A stretch of 50,740 nt of DNA from NCBI RefSeq assembly GCF_001043915.1, contig NZ_LABX01000054.1, positions 1 through 50,740 of the forward strand, read 5' to 3'. This document shows, piece by piece, positions 38,801-47,595 of the stretch; the first letter of the stretch is position 1, and each line of letters begins with the position of its first letter. This DNA comes from Methylobacterium aquaticum. GTDB lineage: Bacteria; Pseudomonadota; Alphaproteobacteria; Rhizobiales; Beijerinckiaceae. Made by a program: the position numbers and the translations under genes. The notes below the pieces were generated by a model. It did no database searches. It was not told the DNA's origin and worked only from the letters and a program-made list of their open reading frames with translations.

Positions 38801-39298
38801 ATGACCGGACCGATCGACCCGCATACCCGGATCGGGCACGTCCACCTGCGGGTGGCCGACCTCGACCGGGCGCTCCGCTTCTATTGCGGAGTGCTGGGTT
38901 TCACGCTGATGCAACGCTACGGCACCCAGGCCGCCTTCGTGTCGGCCGGCGGCTACCACCATCATATCGGGCTCAACACCTGGGACAGCGCCGGCGGCGC
39001 CCCGCCGCCGCCCGGCAGCACCGGGCTCTATCACGTGGCGATCCTCTATCCGACCCGGGCGGCCCTGGCCGATGCCCTCGCCCGGCTCGACGCCGCCGGC
39101 ATTCCGCTCACCGGCGCGAGCGACCACGGGGTCAGCGAGGCCTTGTACCTCGACGACCCGGACCGCAACGGGGTGGAACTGTACCGGGACCGGCCCGAGA
39201 GCGAGTGGCCGCGGGACGACGCGGGCGGGCTCCAGATGGTGACCCGCCGCCTCGACCTCGCGAGCCTGAGGGCGGAACGCCCGGCCCAGGCCCGCTGA
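38801..39298 (+). CDS. VOC-family protein (catechol-2,3-dioxygenase / glyoxalase type)
   Basis: This 165-residue protein starts at ATG 38801 after CAGGAG. Two paired beta-alpha-beta modules of the vicinal-oxygen-chelate fold are visible: IGHVHLRVADLDRALRFYCGVLGFTLM and GLYHVAILYPTRAALADALARLDAAGI. Metal ligands of the dioxygenase-like group appear as His in GHVHLRV, His in YHVAIL and Glu in NGVELYRD. YHHHIGLNTW is typical of the CatE-like subgroup. The likely substrate is a catechol-like or electrophilic compound. The divergent LysR gene is its probable regulator. Confidence 0.88.
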   Translation: MTGPIDPHTRIGHVHLRVADLDRALRFYCGVLGFTLMQRYGTQAAFVSAGGYHHHIGLNTWDSAGGAPPPPGSTGLYHVAILYPTRAALADALARLDAAGIPLTGASDHGVSEALYLDDPDRNGVELYRDRPESEWPRDDAGGLQMVTRRLDLASLRAERPAQAR

Positions 39299-39417
39299 CG
39301 CTCCGCAGGCGGTCACGCGCCCGGGCGGGATCGCCAGCCGCCCGAGCGCGCGCCGCCCGTTGATGTGGCCCGTTTTGTATTTCTATCGTGTTTGCGTCGA
39401 AACCGACCCACGCGATG

Positions 39418-39444
39418 CCGATCTTGACAGAACCGATCTTGACA
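39418..39444 (+). repeat. 12-bp direct repeat containing TTGACA
   Basis: CCGATCTTGACA occurs at 39418-39429 and 39433-39444. Both copies contain TTGACA, identical to a sigma-70 -35 box, but no -10 hexamer stands at 16-18 bp from either. It lies in the 350-bp gap after the VOC gene, just left of a 129-bp element. The rest of the gap to 39468 shows nothing else. Confidence 0.5.
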
Positions 39445-39468
39445 TTCGACAATCATAACCCGAGGGCA

Positions 39469-39597
39469 TAATACCATCGTCCCAAGATGCTGACGCATCG
39501 GGCCGATGAACCATCTCAAATTTTCCATACTAAGCCAAGAGCTTAGCGAAAGTTGGAGAACGGAACCAAAGGTCGTTTTCAACGACCGTTGGTATAA
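39469..39597. repeat. 129-bp MITE-like multi-hairpin element (copy 2, inverted)
   Basis: Bounded by TAATACCATCGT (39469-39480) and CCGTTGGTATAA (39586-39597). It matches the reverse complement of copy 1 along its whole length, including CCCAAGATGCTGACGCATCG at the left and GGTCGTTTTCAACGACC at the right. Exact length agreement (129 bp) and opposite orientation argue for transposition or a similar copying process. The central hairpin has decayed by several substitutions. It separates the VOC gene from a possible membrane-protein remnant. Confidence 0.88.
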
Positions 39598-39648
39598 CGC
39601 CTTCCGATCGATGTTTCAGGGATCGAGACCGGCCGAACGACCACCATC

Positions 39649-40180
39649 ATGACACGCCCTGCCCGCACCATGCTCGCGGAGATTTTGCTCAACCGCTGGT
39701 CGATCGTACTGTCAACATGCGGATCGCGATGCCGTTGACGCTGGCGCTGTTCGAGATCGGTGCCTTGCTGTGGGGCGCCGGGCGGGCGGATCACGGCACG
39801 ATCAAGGAAGCCGGGCACCTCGTCGAGGGGATGGCCGTGAGCCTGATCGGATGGGGCGTCGTGCTGGAGGAGCGCCACGACGTCAGCCAGCTCCTCGGCG
39901 GCCTGCCGACCGAGAACCCTGAGGACGAGGCGGCGATCGACGCGCTCTGCCGCCATAGCGGGCTCGCCCTGCTGGTGCTCGGCCTCGTGGCGGAGATCCT
40001 CGTCCAGTGCGTCGAGGTGCCGATCGGCCCGCCTCGTCACCTTCCGGGGGGGGCCGCAGGCCGTCACGGCGGCGCCGGCGGGAGATGCGGCCGGACGACA
40101 GCCGGACCGGGTGGCGGCGCAGAGCCGCCCCGACCTCTACCCGGCGTCAGCCGCGCCGGCCTCGGGAGTGCGGAGATAGG
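39649..40180 (+). pseudogene. Small hypothetical membrane protein, probably frameshifted
   Basis: The clearest part begins at ATG 39717: MRIAMPLTLALFEIGALLWG (helix), GMAVSLIGWGVVLEERHDVS, HSGLALLVLGLVAEILVQCVEVPI (helix). Read on, this frame runs antisense through the whole DUF3297 gene to 40586, which is unlikely. Removing one G from the run of eight at 40046-40053 switches to a frame with better codon use that ends at a TAG at 40178-40180 (closing PASAAPASGVRR). Upstream, a different frame from ATG 39649 (MTRPARTMLAEILLNRWSIV) looks like the original N-terminus. I infer one or two frameshifts; sequencing error at the G-run is possible. Function unknown. Confidence 0.4.
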
Positions 40181-40400
40181 GCTCGACCAGGCCCTTCAGC
40201 TTCACCGTCATCGGGTTGCCGAAGCGGTCCTTGGCATTGCCGGCGGCGAGCCGCACCCAGCCCTCGCTCACGCAATATTCCTCGACATTGGTCTTCTCGA
40301 CGCCCTTGAAGCGCACGCCGACGCCGCGCTCGAGCAGGGCGGCGTCGTGGAAGGGGCTGCGCGGGTCGGTGCTGAGGCGGTCGGGCAGGGTATCGGTCAT
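40137..40400 (-). CDS. DUF3297 family protein
   Basis: An 87-residue cytoplasmic protein from ATG 40400 (MTDTLPDRLSTDPRSPFHD). The family core is GVGVRFKGVEKTNVEEYCVSEGWVRLAAGNAKDRFGNPMTVKLKGLVEPY. The function is unknown; members are widespread in Proteobacteria as single small genes. An upstream in-frame ATG at 40514 would add 38 residues of low-complexity sequence with no family match and is rejected. The following gap to 40648 is AT-richer and probably holds the promoter. Confidence 0.9.
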   Translation of the reverse strand: MTDTLPDRLSTDPRSPFHDAALLERGVGVRFKGVEKTNVEEYCVSEGWVRLAAGNAKDRFGNPMTVKLKGLVEPYLRTPEAGAADAG

Positions 40401-40648
40401 CGGTCGGAGCCTTTTTCGGAACGGTGTGCCGCGGGATGTGCCGGCGCCCCGATAGCCGCTCCCGGCGCCGCTGCCAATCCGCCGCCCGCACGAGGCGTTC
40501 TTTGGAATCTTCATAATTCATCTGATAATATAAATTCTGCGTCGCAAAGTAGAAATCCTCCAATATTTCGAAGGGATCTTGCATAGAAGGATCATGCGCG
40601 GCATTCAGGGCGGGCCGAACCCCGGCACGATCGACGATGGAGGCCGCG

Positions 40649-40771
40649 ATGGCGCGAGCGCTGATCCTGATTCACGGCTATGCGGGCCTGATCCGGGAGG
40701 GATGGCCTCCGGTCGGCCTGCCCTGGGACCGGCTGGTCGGCCTGCTCAGCGACGGGGAGCGCGCGCGATGA
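40649..40771 (+). CDS. 40-residue hypothetical protein, coupled to the next gene
   Basis: ATG 40649 follows GGAGGCCGCG (a good ribosome site) and encodes MARALILIHGYAGLIREGWP, then PVGLPWDRLVGLLSDGERAR. Its TGA overlaps the next start as ATGA (40768-40771). The coupling and ribosome site are the main reasons to call it. No family recognised. Confidence 0.45.
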   Translation: MARALILIHGYAGLIREGWPPVGLPWDRLVGLLSDGERAR

Positions 40772-41094
40772 GCCTGTATCGGTACGAAGGCCGGCTCGCC
40801 GAGGCCGAGGCCCGCGGGCAGGCCGCCCTGGAACGGGCCCTCACGCTCGCCTTCTGGGACGCCTTGGAGCGGGGTCCGCTGCCGCCGATGGCGGCGCTCG
40901 AAGCCGCGGCCCGCACGGTCGGCACGCTCTACCGCCAGATCGCCTCCCTGCATGGTCCGGCGCCCCGCTGTGGCTGTGGCTGGCAGCCAGAGCCCGACGA
41001 GGACCTGATCCGCCTCGAAGCGATGCTCGCCGCCGCCCTGATCGAACGGCCCCGGCCGGTTCTCGCCGATCTGCCGGTGGCCGGGCGGGCATGA
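40768..41094 (+). CDS. Hypothetical protein with conserved-looking CxCGW motif
   Basis: A 108-residue product from ATG 40768. It is mostly helical (RLAEAEARGQAALERALTLAFWDALE, MAALEAAARTVGTLYRQIASLHG), then RCGCGWQPEPDEDLIRLEAMLAAAL, and ends LPVAGRA. The two closely spaced cysteines could bind metal, but this is inference from two residues only. The start overlaps the stop of the 40-residue gene before it. It is a soluble protein of unknown role; the longer in-frame start at 40579 passes through the preceding small gene in another frame and is less likely. Confidence 0.6.
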   Translation: MSLYRYEGRLAEAEARGQAALERALTLAFWDALERGPLPPMAALEAAARTVGTLYRQIASLHGPAPRCGCGWQPEPDEDLIRLEAMLAAALIERPRPVLADLPVAGRA

Positions 41095-41221
41095 GGTGGC
41101 CTTGATCGACCGGGCCCCCTTCGCGACCTCATCCCGAGGTCGCGGACAGGATTGAAAAATCGTCGACCGCTCTGCTTTTTCTCGTCGCGCGACTGCCGAC
41201 AATCCACTTGGCGGCACGTCC

Positions 41222-42463
41222 TCACCCGAACCGCCCGGCCCGCAATGCGTTCAAAGCCACGGCCGGCGCCCGTCCGGCCAGCAGGTCCGCCACGATCCGC
41301 CCGGTCGCGGCGCTCTGCGTCAGGCCGAGATGCCCGTGGCCGAAGGCGTAGATCACCCGCGGGGTCGCCCGCGACGGGCCGATCACCGGCAGGCTGTCGG
41401 GGAGCGACGGCCGGAACCCCATCCATGGCCGACCGCCTTCGGTCCGCAAGCCGGGCAGGAACGCGGCGGCCTTGCGCAGCATCGCGTCGGCGCGGGCGAA
41501 GTTGGGCGGACGGTGCAGACCGCCGAACTCGACGGCGCCGCCGACCCGCACGCCTGTCGAGAGCGGCGTCACCACGAAGCCGTGGCCGCCGAAGGTGATC
41601 TGGCGGCGAAGATCGAAGGCGCCGGGCGGCAGCGTGGTGTTGTAGCCGCGCTCGGTGTCGAGGGGGACCCGGTCGCCGAGGCGGCGGGCGAGATCCCGCG
41701 ACCAGGCACCGGCGGCGAGCACGCCGGCATCGGCCTTCAGCACCGTGCCATCCGCGAGGGTGAGGCGCACGCCCTCCCCCGCGGGGGCGATGTCCCGCAC
41801 CTCGCCCTTGGTGAGAGTCGCGCCCTTCGCCATCATGTCGGCATGGAGCGCCAGGGCGAACCGATGGGGATCGTCCACCGTCATCCAGTTCGGCGTGAAG
41901 GTGCCGGCGACGAAGCGCGGCGACAGTCCAGGCTGCAATTCGGCGAGGCGGGCGCCGCGGACATGCTCGAAGGCGATGCCTTCCCGCTCCCGCGCGGCCC
42001 AGCCGGGCGCGGCGGCGGCCATCTCCGCCTCGCTCTCGTAGAGTTCGAGGTTGCCGCCATGGCGCAGCCGGCCGGCGAGGCCCGCCGACTCCACCATCGC
42101 CGCCATGGCCTGGGCGGCGAGCCGCATCAGGCCGGACTGGACTTGCGTGGCATGGCGGTGCCGGTCGGGCAGGCTGGCGCGCCAGAAGCGCAGGAGCCAG
42201 GGCGCGATCCGCGGCAGGTAGGCCGGCGGCAGCGCCAGCGGCCCGAGGGGATCGAGCATCCAGCGAGGCGCCTTGCGCAGGATGCCCGGCGAGGCGAGCG
42301 GCAGCACGTCGGTGAAGGCGAGGGCCCCGGCATTGCCGAAGCTCGCCCCCTCGGCGACGCCGCCGCGCTCGATCAGCCGCACCCGCCAGCCCTCGGCCAG
42401 CAGGTGATGGGCAGAGGCGAGGCCGACGATGCCGGCCCCGACGATCACGACCTCGCGGGGCAA
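41222..42463 (-). CDS. FAD-dependent D-amino/imino-acid dehydrogenase (DadA-like)
   Basis: This 413-residue DAO-superfamily flavoenzyme is inferred to start at TTG 42463, after AAGGGA and 11 bases beyond the dapA-like stop. The Rossmann FAD site is VVIVGAGIVGLASAHHLLAEGWRVRLIERG; later landmarks are SFGNAGALAF, the WMTVDDPHRFALAL segment, GVLAAGAWSRDLARRLGD, PLDTERGYNTTL and RPSLPDSLPVIGPS with GHGHLGLTQSAATG at the end. It is the DadA type rather than glycine oxidase by the SFGNAG/ERGY marks. Linked to a DapA-family enzyme and an ABC uptake system, it may oxidise D-hydroxyproline or a D-amino acid. Confidence 0.88.
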   Translation of the reverse strand: MPREVVIVGAGIVGLASAHHLLAEGWRVRLIERGGVAEGASFGNAGALAFTDVLPLASPGILRKAPRWMLDPLGPLALPPAYLPRIAPWLLRFWRASLPDRHRHATQVQSGLMRLAAQAMAAMVESAGLAGRLRHGGNLELYESEAEMAAAAPGWAAREREGIAFEHVRGARLAELQPGLSPRFVAGTFTPNWMTVDDPHRFALALHADMMAKGATLTKGEVRDIAPAGEGVRLTLADGTVLKADAGVLAAGAWSRDLARRLGDRVPLDTERGYNTTLPPGAFDLRRQITFGGHGFVVTPLSTGVRVGGAVEFGGLHRPPNFARADAMLRKAAAFLPGLRTEGGRPWMGFRPSLPDSLPVIGPSRATPRVIYAFGHGHLGLTQSAATGRIVADLLAGRAPAVALNALRAGRFG

Positions 42464-42474
42464 GACGGTTCCCT

Positions 42475-43371
42475 TTACGCGGCCAGCTTGAGCGACGGGC
42501 GGCGCTCCAGGGCGGTGCGGATGATCGCCTCGACGGCGGCCCGGCGCTCGCCCGAGAGCGGCGTCCTCGGCATCCGGACGTGCTCGGTCGAGCCGATCGC
42601 CAGCGCCTCGGCGAGCTTGATGTTCTGGACCAGGAAGGTCGAGACGTCGAGATCGAGGAGCGGACGGAACCAGCGGTAGATCGCGAGGGCTTCGGCCGTG
42701 CGGCCGGCCTTCATCAGGCGATAGATCGCCACGGTCTCGTCCGGGAAGGCGACGACGAGGCCGGCGACCCAGCCGACCGCGCCGACGCTCAGCGCCTCGA
42801 AGGCGAGGTTGTCGACGCCGGTCAGCACCGCGAACCGGTCGCCGAAATGATTGATGATCTCGGTGGTGCGGCGGATGTCGTCGGAGGATTCCTTGATGGC
42901 GACGAAATGCTTGTCGCCGGCCAGCCGCTCCATGATCCGGGGCGTCACGTCGACCCGGTAGGCGACGCGGTTGGAATAGATCATCACCGGCAGGTCGCCG
43001 GCAGCGGCAACGGCGCTCAAGGTCGCGACGGTCTCGTCCTCGTCGGTGTGGTAGATCGGACTCGGCACCACCATCAGGCCGGAGGCGCCGGCCTTGGCGG
43101 CACGCGCGGCCAGCGCGCAAGCCTCGCGGGTGCCGGCCTCGGAGACGGTGAGCAGGACGGGCTTGCCCTTGGCGACCGACTGGGCGGTCTTCAGAACCTC
43201 CAGCCGCTCGTCGGGCGACAGCATCGGGCCCTCGCCGAGCGAGCCGCAGACGATCAGGCCGTCGCAGCCGGCCTGCATCTGGAGGGCGAAGCAGCGCTCC
43301 ATCTCGGCATGGTCGAGCGCACCGTCGGCGGTGAACTTGGTGGTGACGGCGGGAAGGACGCCTGTCCACAT
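42475..43371 (-). CDS. DapA-family aldolase/deaminase (dihydrodipicolinate synthase family)
   Basis: This 298-residue TIM-barrel class I enzyme has its Schiff-base lysine in FVAIKESSDD (K160) and the partner tyrosine in VMIYSNRVAYR (Y132). The substrate loop reads CGSLGEGPMLSPDE instead of the GTTGE of true DapA, so it is probably not lysine biosynthetic. In hydroxyproline catabolism a DapA-family deaminase converts the pyrroline-hydroxycarboxylate made by a DadA-like dehydrogenase. That dehydrogenase type is encoded immediately downstream here. The activity is therefore a reasoned guess; N-acetylneuraminate lyase and keto-deoxy-sugar enzymes are other family members. Confidence 0.87.
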   Translation of the reverse strand: MWTGVLPAVTTKFTADGALDHAEMERCFALQMQAGCDGLIVCGSLGEGPMLSPDERLEVLKTAQSVAKGKPVLLTVSEAGTREACALAARAAKAGASGLMVVPSPIYHTDEDETVATLSAVAAAGDLPVMIYSNRVAYRVDVTPRIMERLAGDKHFVAIKESSDDIRRTTEIINHFGDRFAVLTGVDNLAFEALSVGAVGWVAGLVVAFPDETVAIYRLMKAGRTAEALAIYRWFRPLLDLDVSTFLVQNIKLAEALAIGSTEHVRMPRTPLSGERRAAVEAIIRTALERRPSLKLAA

Positions 43372-43405
43372 GGTCGTGTCTCCTCGAAGGGTCGGGGTGA
43401 AGGAG

Positions 43406-44392
43406 TCAGGCCGCCTCGGCGGCCGGGGCCGGGTGCGGGCGCGGCGGCGCGGCCCGGGCGGCGCGGCGGTGGCGCCAGTGCAGCCACTCGCCGACGACGC
43501 CGCGGCGGAAGAACGAGACGCAGAGGATGAAGATCAGGCCGATCACCACCGTGACGAGGTCGCCGATCGTCGCGAGGTAGTTCTGCAACCCGACCACCAG
43601 GGCGGCACCGACCAGCGGCCCGAACAGGGTGCCGACGCCGCCGAGCAGGGTCATCAGCACCACCTCGGTCGAGGTGTGCAGCGACACGTCGTTGAGCGAG
43701 ACCAGGCCGAAGACCAGGGCCTTGAGGGCGCCGGCATAGCCCGCGACGGCCGCCGAGAGCACGAAGGCGAGGAGCTGGAATCGGGAGGCATCGTAGCCGA
43801 GCGACACCGCCCGCGCCTCGTTGTCGCGCACCGCCTGGAGGATCTGGCCGAAGGGCGAGTGCACCACCCGGTGGATGAACAGGAAGCCGGCGGCGAACAG
43901 GGCGAGCGCCAGATAGTACATCGCGGTGTCGTTGGAGAGGTCGACGAGGCCCAGAAGCGTCCCGCGCGGGATGCCCTGGAGCCCGTCCTCGCCGCCGGTC
44001 CAGCGGAACTGCACCGCCAGGAAGTAGACGATCTGCGACAGCGCCAGCGTGATCATCGCGAAGTAGATGCCGCGGCGCCGGATCGCCAGGCCGCCGATGG
44101 CGAAGCCGACCAAAGCCGCCGCGGCGACGCCCGCCGCGAACGAGACCGGCACCCCGAGCGGGTGGGCGCCGAACCGGATCATCAGCGCGCCGGTCACGTA
44201 GCCGGCGGTGCCGAGGAAGGCGGCATGGGCGAAGGAGACGAGGCCGGTGAAGCCCAGCAGCAGGTTGAAGGCGCAGGCGAACAGCCCGTAGGCCATCACC
44301 TTCATGACGAAGATCGGGTAGATCAGCCCCGGCACCAGCGGCACCACGAGGAGCAGGGCGAGGAGCGCGGCGAACAGGGTTTTCGCGTTCAT
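43406..44392 (-). CDS. livM: Branched-chain amino acid-type ABC transporter permease (LivM-like)
   Basis: A 328-residue inner-membrane permease with about ten hydrophobic segments. LivM marks are LLLGFTGLVSFAHAAFLGTAGYV, LAIRRRGIYFAMITLALSQIVYFLA, and the cytoplasmic coupling region QAVRDNEARAVSLGYDASRFQLLAFVLSAAVAGYAGAL with the EAA-like loop. GGVGTLFGPLVGAALVV follows. The C-terminal 30 residues are a Pro/Ala/Arg tail without family match. The ATG is one base after the livH stop, so the two permease subunits are coupled. Amino-acid or related uptake is inferred from family and neighbours. Confidence 0.92.
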   Translation of the reverse strand: MNAKTLFAALLALLLVVPLVPGLIYPIFVMKVMAYGLFACAFNLLLGFTGLVSFAHAAFLGTAGYVTGALMIRFGAHPLGVPVSFAAGVAAAALVGFAIGGLAIRRRGIYFAMITLALSQIVYFLAVQFRWTGGEDGLQGIPRGTLLGLVDLSNDTAMYYLALALFAAGFLFIHRVVHSPFGQILQAVRDNEARAVSLGYDASRFQLLAFVLSAAVAGYAGALKALVFGLVSLNDVSLHTSTEVVLMTLLGGVGTLFGPLVGAALVVGLQNYLATIGDLVTVVIGLIFILCVSFFRRGVVGEWLHWRHRRAARAAPPRPHPAPAAEAA

Positions 44393-44393
44393 C

Positions 44394-45299
44394 TCACGCC
44401 TCCCGCCCGAACAGGCCGGCCGGGCGCAAGAGCAGCGCCAGAGCCATGATGACGAAGACCACCACGGTCGAGGCTTCCGGATAGACCACCTTGGTCAGCC
44501 CCTCGATCAGCCCGAGGCCGAGGCCGGTCAGCATCGCGCCGAGGATCGAGCCGAGGCCACCGATCACCACCACGGCGAAGACGATGTTGAGCAGGCTGCC
44601 GCCCATCAGCGGGGTGATCTGCATGATCGGCGCGGCCAGCACCCCGGCGATGCCGGCAAGCGCCACCCCGAAGCCGTAGGTCAGGGTGATCATCACCGGC
44701 ACGTTGATGCCGAACGCCTGGAGCAGGCGCGGATTCTCGGTGCCGGCCCGCAGATAGGCGCCGAGCTTGGTGCGCTCGAACAGGTACCAGGTGGCGAGGC
44801 AGATCAGCAGCGACGCCGCGACCACGAAGACCCGGTACTTCGGCAGCAGCATGAAGCCGACATCGACCGGGCCCTGGAGGATCTCCGGCGGCTCGTAGCC
44901 CTGGCCGGAGACGCCGAAGACATAGCGAAAACCGCCCTCCATCACCAGCGCCACCCCGAAGGTGAGCAGCAGGCCGTAGAGGTGATCGAGGTGGTAGAGC
45001 CGGCGCAAAAGGGTCCGCTCGATCGCCATGCCGAACAGGGCGACGAGGGCCGGGGCCAGGACCAAAGCGAGCCAGAAATTGACCTGGAGATCCGGCTGGC
45101 CGAGCCAGGGCCCTCCTTGAGTCAGCCCGATCCAGGCCAGGAAGGCCGCCATCATGAACTGCGCCCCATGGGTGAAGTTGATGATGTTGAGCAGCCCGAA
45201 GATGATCGCCAGCCCCATGCTCAGCATGGCGTAGAAGCAGCCGCCGATGAGCCCGATGGTGAGCTGGGCCATGAAAGCCTGAAGGGTGATGTCCGACAT
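44394..45299 (-). CDS. livH: Branched-chain amino acid-type ABC transporter permease (LivH-like)
   Basis: A 301-residue permease starting MSDITLQAFMAQLTIGLIGGCFYAMLSMGLAIIFGLLNIINFTHGAQFMMAAFLA, the canonical LivH opening. It contains ERTLLRRLYHLDHLYGLLLTFG, FERTKLGAYLRAGTENPRLLQAFGINV (the coupling helix that touches the ATPases), and GGLGSILGAMLTGLGLGLIEGL. With LivM it forms the membrane channel. It lies 78 bases after the substrate-binding protein gene, across a strong intercistronic hairpin. Confidence 0.93.
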   Translation of the reverse strand: MSDITLQAFMAQLTIGLIGGCFYAMLSMGLAIIFGLLNIINFTHGAQFMMAAFLAWIGLTQGGPWLGQPDLQVNFWLALVLAPALVALFGMAIERTLLRRLYHLDHLYGLLLTFGVALVMEGGFRYVFGVSGQGYEPPEILQGPVDVGFMLLPKYRVFVVAASLLICLATWYLFERTKLGAYLRAGTENPRLLQAFGINVPVMITLTYGFGVALAGIAGVLAAPIMQITPLMGGSLLNIVFAVVVIGGLGSILGAMLTGLGLGLIEGLTKVVYPEASTVVVFVIMALALLLRPAGLFGREA

Positions 45300-45336
45300 G
45301 GGCGCACCGGGGAAGAGCGAATCGGGATCCGAGGAG

Positions 45337-45367
45337 AAACCCTCCCCCGCCGAGGGGGCGAGGGTTT
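45337..45367 (-). terminator. Intercistronic hairpin between livK and livH
   Basis: AAACCCTC (45337-45344) pairs with GAGGGTTT (45360-45367), with CCCC/GGGG inside. On the minus strand it lies 10 bases after the binding-protein stop and 37 bases before the permease start. Such hairpins stabilise the upstream message or stop part of the transcripts, raising binding protein over permease. The CCCTCCCC/GGGGAGGG core is also a common Rhizobiales intergenic palindrome. Confidence 0.6.
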
Positions 45368-45377
45368 GGCGTGGCGG

Positions 45378-46598
45378 TTACCCCTTGGCGTTCAGCGGGC
45401 AGGCATCGCTCGGCTTCGGGTAGACGTCGTCGCCCTTCAGCACCGCCTTGACGTGGTAGAAGTCCCAATCCCGCTTCGATTCCGCCGGCTTCTTCACCTG
45501 GAGCAGCAGCAGGTCGTGCACCAGCGCCCCGTCGGCGCGGAGCTTGCCGTTGCGGATCACCGCGTCGTCGATGGTCATGGAGCGCAGCTGCTTCATCACC
45601 GCCCCGGCCTCGTCGGTGCCCGCCGCTTGAATCGCCTTCAGGTAGCTCAGCACCGCCGAGTAGATCGCGGCCTGCGAGGCGCTCGGCATCCGCTTCATCT
45701 TGGAAAAATATTGTTCCGCGAAGGCGCGCGAGCGGTCGTCGTAATCCCAGTAGAACGCTTCCGTGAGGTACATGTCCTGGGCCTTGGCGAGGCCGAGGCT
45801 CTTCACGTCGGTGATGTAGGTGAGGAGCGGGGCGATCACCTGCTTGTCGCTGCGGCCGATGCCGTATTCGGCGGCCTGCTTGACGGCGTTGACGGTGTCG
45901 CTGCCGGCATTGGCCAGGGCGATCACCTGGGCGCCGGTGGCTTGCGCCTTCAGCATGTAGGAGGAGAAATCGCCGCCCGGGAACGGATGGCGCGACACGC
46001 CCAGCACCTTGCCGCCCTCGGCCTCGACCACCGCGGCGGCGTCCTTCTCCAGGGAATGGCCGAAGGTGTAATCGGCGGTGACGAAGTACCAGCTCTTGCG
46101 CCCGGTCTTCAGCAGCGCCTTGGCGGTGCCGGCGGCGAGCGCGTAGGTGTTGACCATCCATTGCGCGCTCAAGGCCGAGCACTTGTCGGTGATCGCCGCC
46201 ATGGCGACGCCGGCCGACAGCATGGTCACCCGGTTCTTCTGCTTGGCGATCTCCATGACGGCGAGCGCCGTCGAGGAGGTCGGGAAGTCGGCGATCATGT
46301 CGACCTTGCCCTGATCGAACCACTCGCGGGCGAGGTTGGCCGCGATGTCGGGCTTGTTCTGGTGGTCGGCGGCGACCAGCTCGACCGGCGCGCCCAAAAC
46401 CTTGCCGCCCATCTCGTCGATGGCGATCTGCGCCGCCACCGCCGAGCCGCGGCCGGTGAAGTCGGAATAGATGCCCGACAGATCGTTGAGGATGCCGACC
46501 TTCACCACCCCGTCGCTGACCGTGTCGGCCGCACGAGCGCCCGATGCCAGGGCGGCGAGCGACAGACCGAGGGCATAGCCGATGACACGCGACCGCAT
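45378..46598 (-). CDS. livK: ABC transporter substrate-binding protein (LivK-like)
   Basis: A 406-residue periplasmic type I binding protein. A signal peptide (about 1-23, MRSRVIGYALGLSLAALASGARA) precedes ADTVSDGVVKVGILNDLSGIYSDFTGRGSAVAAQIAIDEMGG, the ligand-loop start. Further landmarks are ELVAADHQNKPDIAANLAREW, YFVTADYTFGHSLEKDAAAVV, and VLGVSRHPFPGGDFSSYMLKAQATGAQVIALANAG. No lipobox, so it is soluble. The sequence subgroup is one with broad ligands, not only leucine/isoleucine/valine. It follows the ATPase genes by 292 bases and heads the permease and catabolic genes. Confidence 0.92.
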   Translation of the reverse strand: MRSRVIGYALGLSLAALASGARAADTVSDGVVKVGILNDLSGIYSDFTGRGSAVAAQIAIDEMGGKVLGAPVELVAADHQNKPDIAANLAREWFDQGKVDMIADFPTSSTALAVMEIAKQKNRVTMLSAGVAMAAITDKCSALSAQWMVNTYALAAGTAKALLKTGRKSWYFVTADYTFGHSLEKDAAAVVEAEGGKVLGVSRHPFPGGDFSSYMLKAQATGAQVIALANAGSDTVNAVKQAAEYGIGRSDKQVIAPLLTYITDVKSLGLAKAQDMYLTEAFYWDYDDRSRAFAEQYFSKMKRMPSASQAAIYSAVLSYLKAIQAAGTDEAGAVMKQLRSMTIDDAVIRNGKLRADGALVHDLLLLQVKKPAESKRDWDFYHVKAVLKGDDVYPKPSDACPLNAKG

Positions 46599-46705
46599 GA
46601 TTCTTAGCCTCCTGTGATTGGCCTGAACGACGCCCGCTCTTCAGCGAAGCATCTCTTCCGAACGCACCCGACACCTTTGTGCAAACACCGGCTCTTCCAC
46701 CCTCC

Positions 46706-46850
46706 GCGTCATTCCGGGGCCATGCAGTGGAGCCCGCAATGCGGAACCGCCAATGGTTCAGAACGAGACGAAAACCGATCCGCTCAACTCTCGAAGACCT
46801 GAGCGTCTGGATCCCGGGCTCCGCTGCGCGGCCCCGGGATGGCCCTGCGT
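46706..46850. repeat. Composite palindromic repeat between livF and livK
   Basis: GCGTCATTCCGGGGCC (from about 46706) followed by GGAGCCCGCAATG, and then ATCCCGGG (46811-46818) pairing with CCCGGGAT (46833-46840) around a GC-rich loop. These two motif types (ATTCCGGGGC and GATCCCGGGCTC...CCCCGGGATG) are the familiar halves of a repeat common in Rhizobiales intergenic DNA. It occupies much of the 292-bp gap before livK; no ORF is supported there. Confidence 0.55.
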
Positions 46851-46890
46851 GGTGGAAATGCGTTGATCGGCGGGACGTCTATTGTTTCCG

Positions 46891-47587
<697 letters not shown>

Positions 47588-47595
<8 letters not shown>

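Noticed and set aside
39424..39474. Tandem sigma-70 promoters from two TTGACA boxes
   Set aside because: Neither box has a TATAAT-like hexamer at 16-18 bp; the nearest AT-rich hexamer belongs to the end of the 129-bp element at a spacing of about 24 bp.
39579..40067. 162-residue minus-strand frame over the possible membrane protein
   Set aside because: Starts and ends inside repeat or pseudogene sequence, charged His/Arg/Gln-rich composition, no family match; more likely the shadow of the plus-strand frame.
42464..43369. N-terminal extension of the DadA-like frame to 715 residues
   Set aside because: The extra part is an alternative frame of the DapA-like gene and is Arg-rich; the FAD-binding motif starts just after the TTG at 42463, so no fusion exists.
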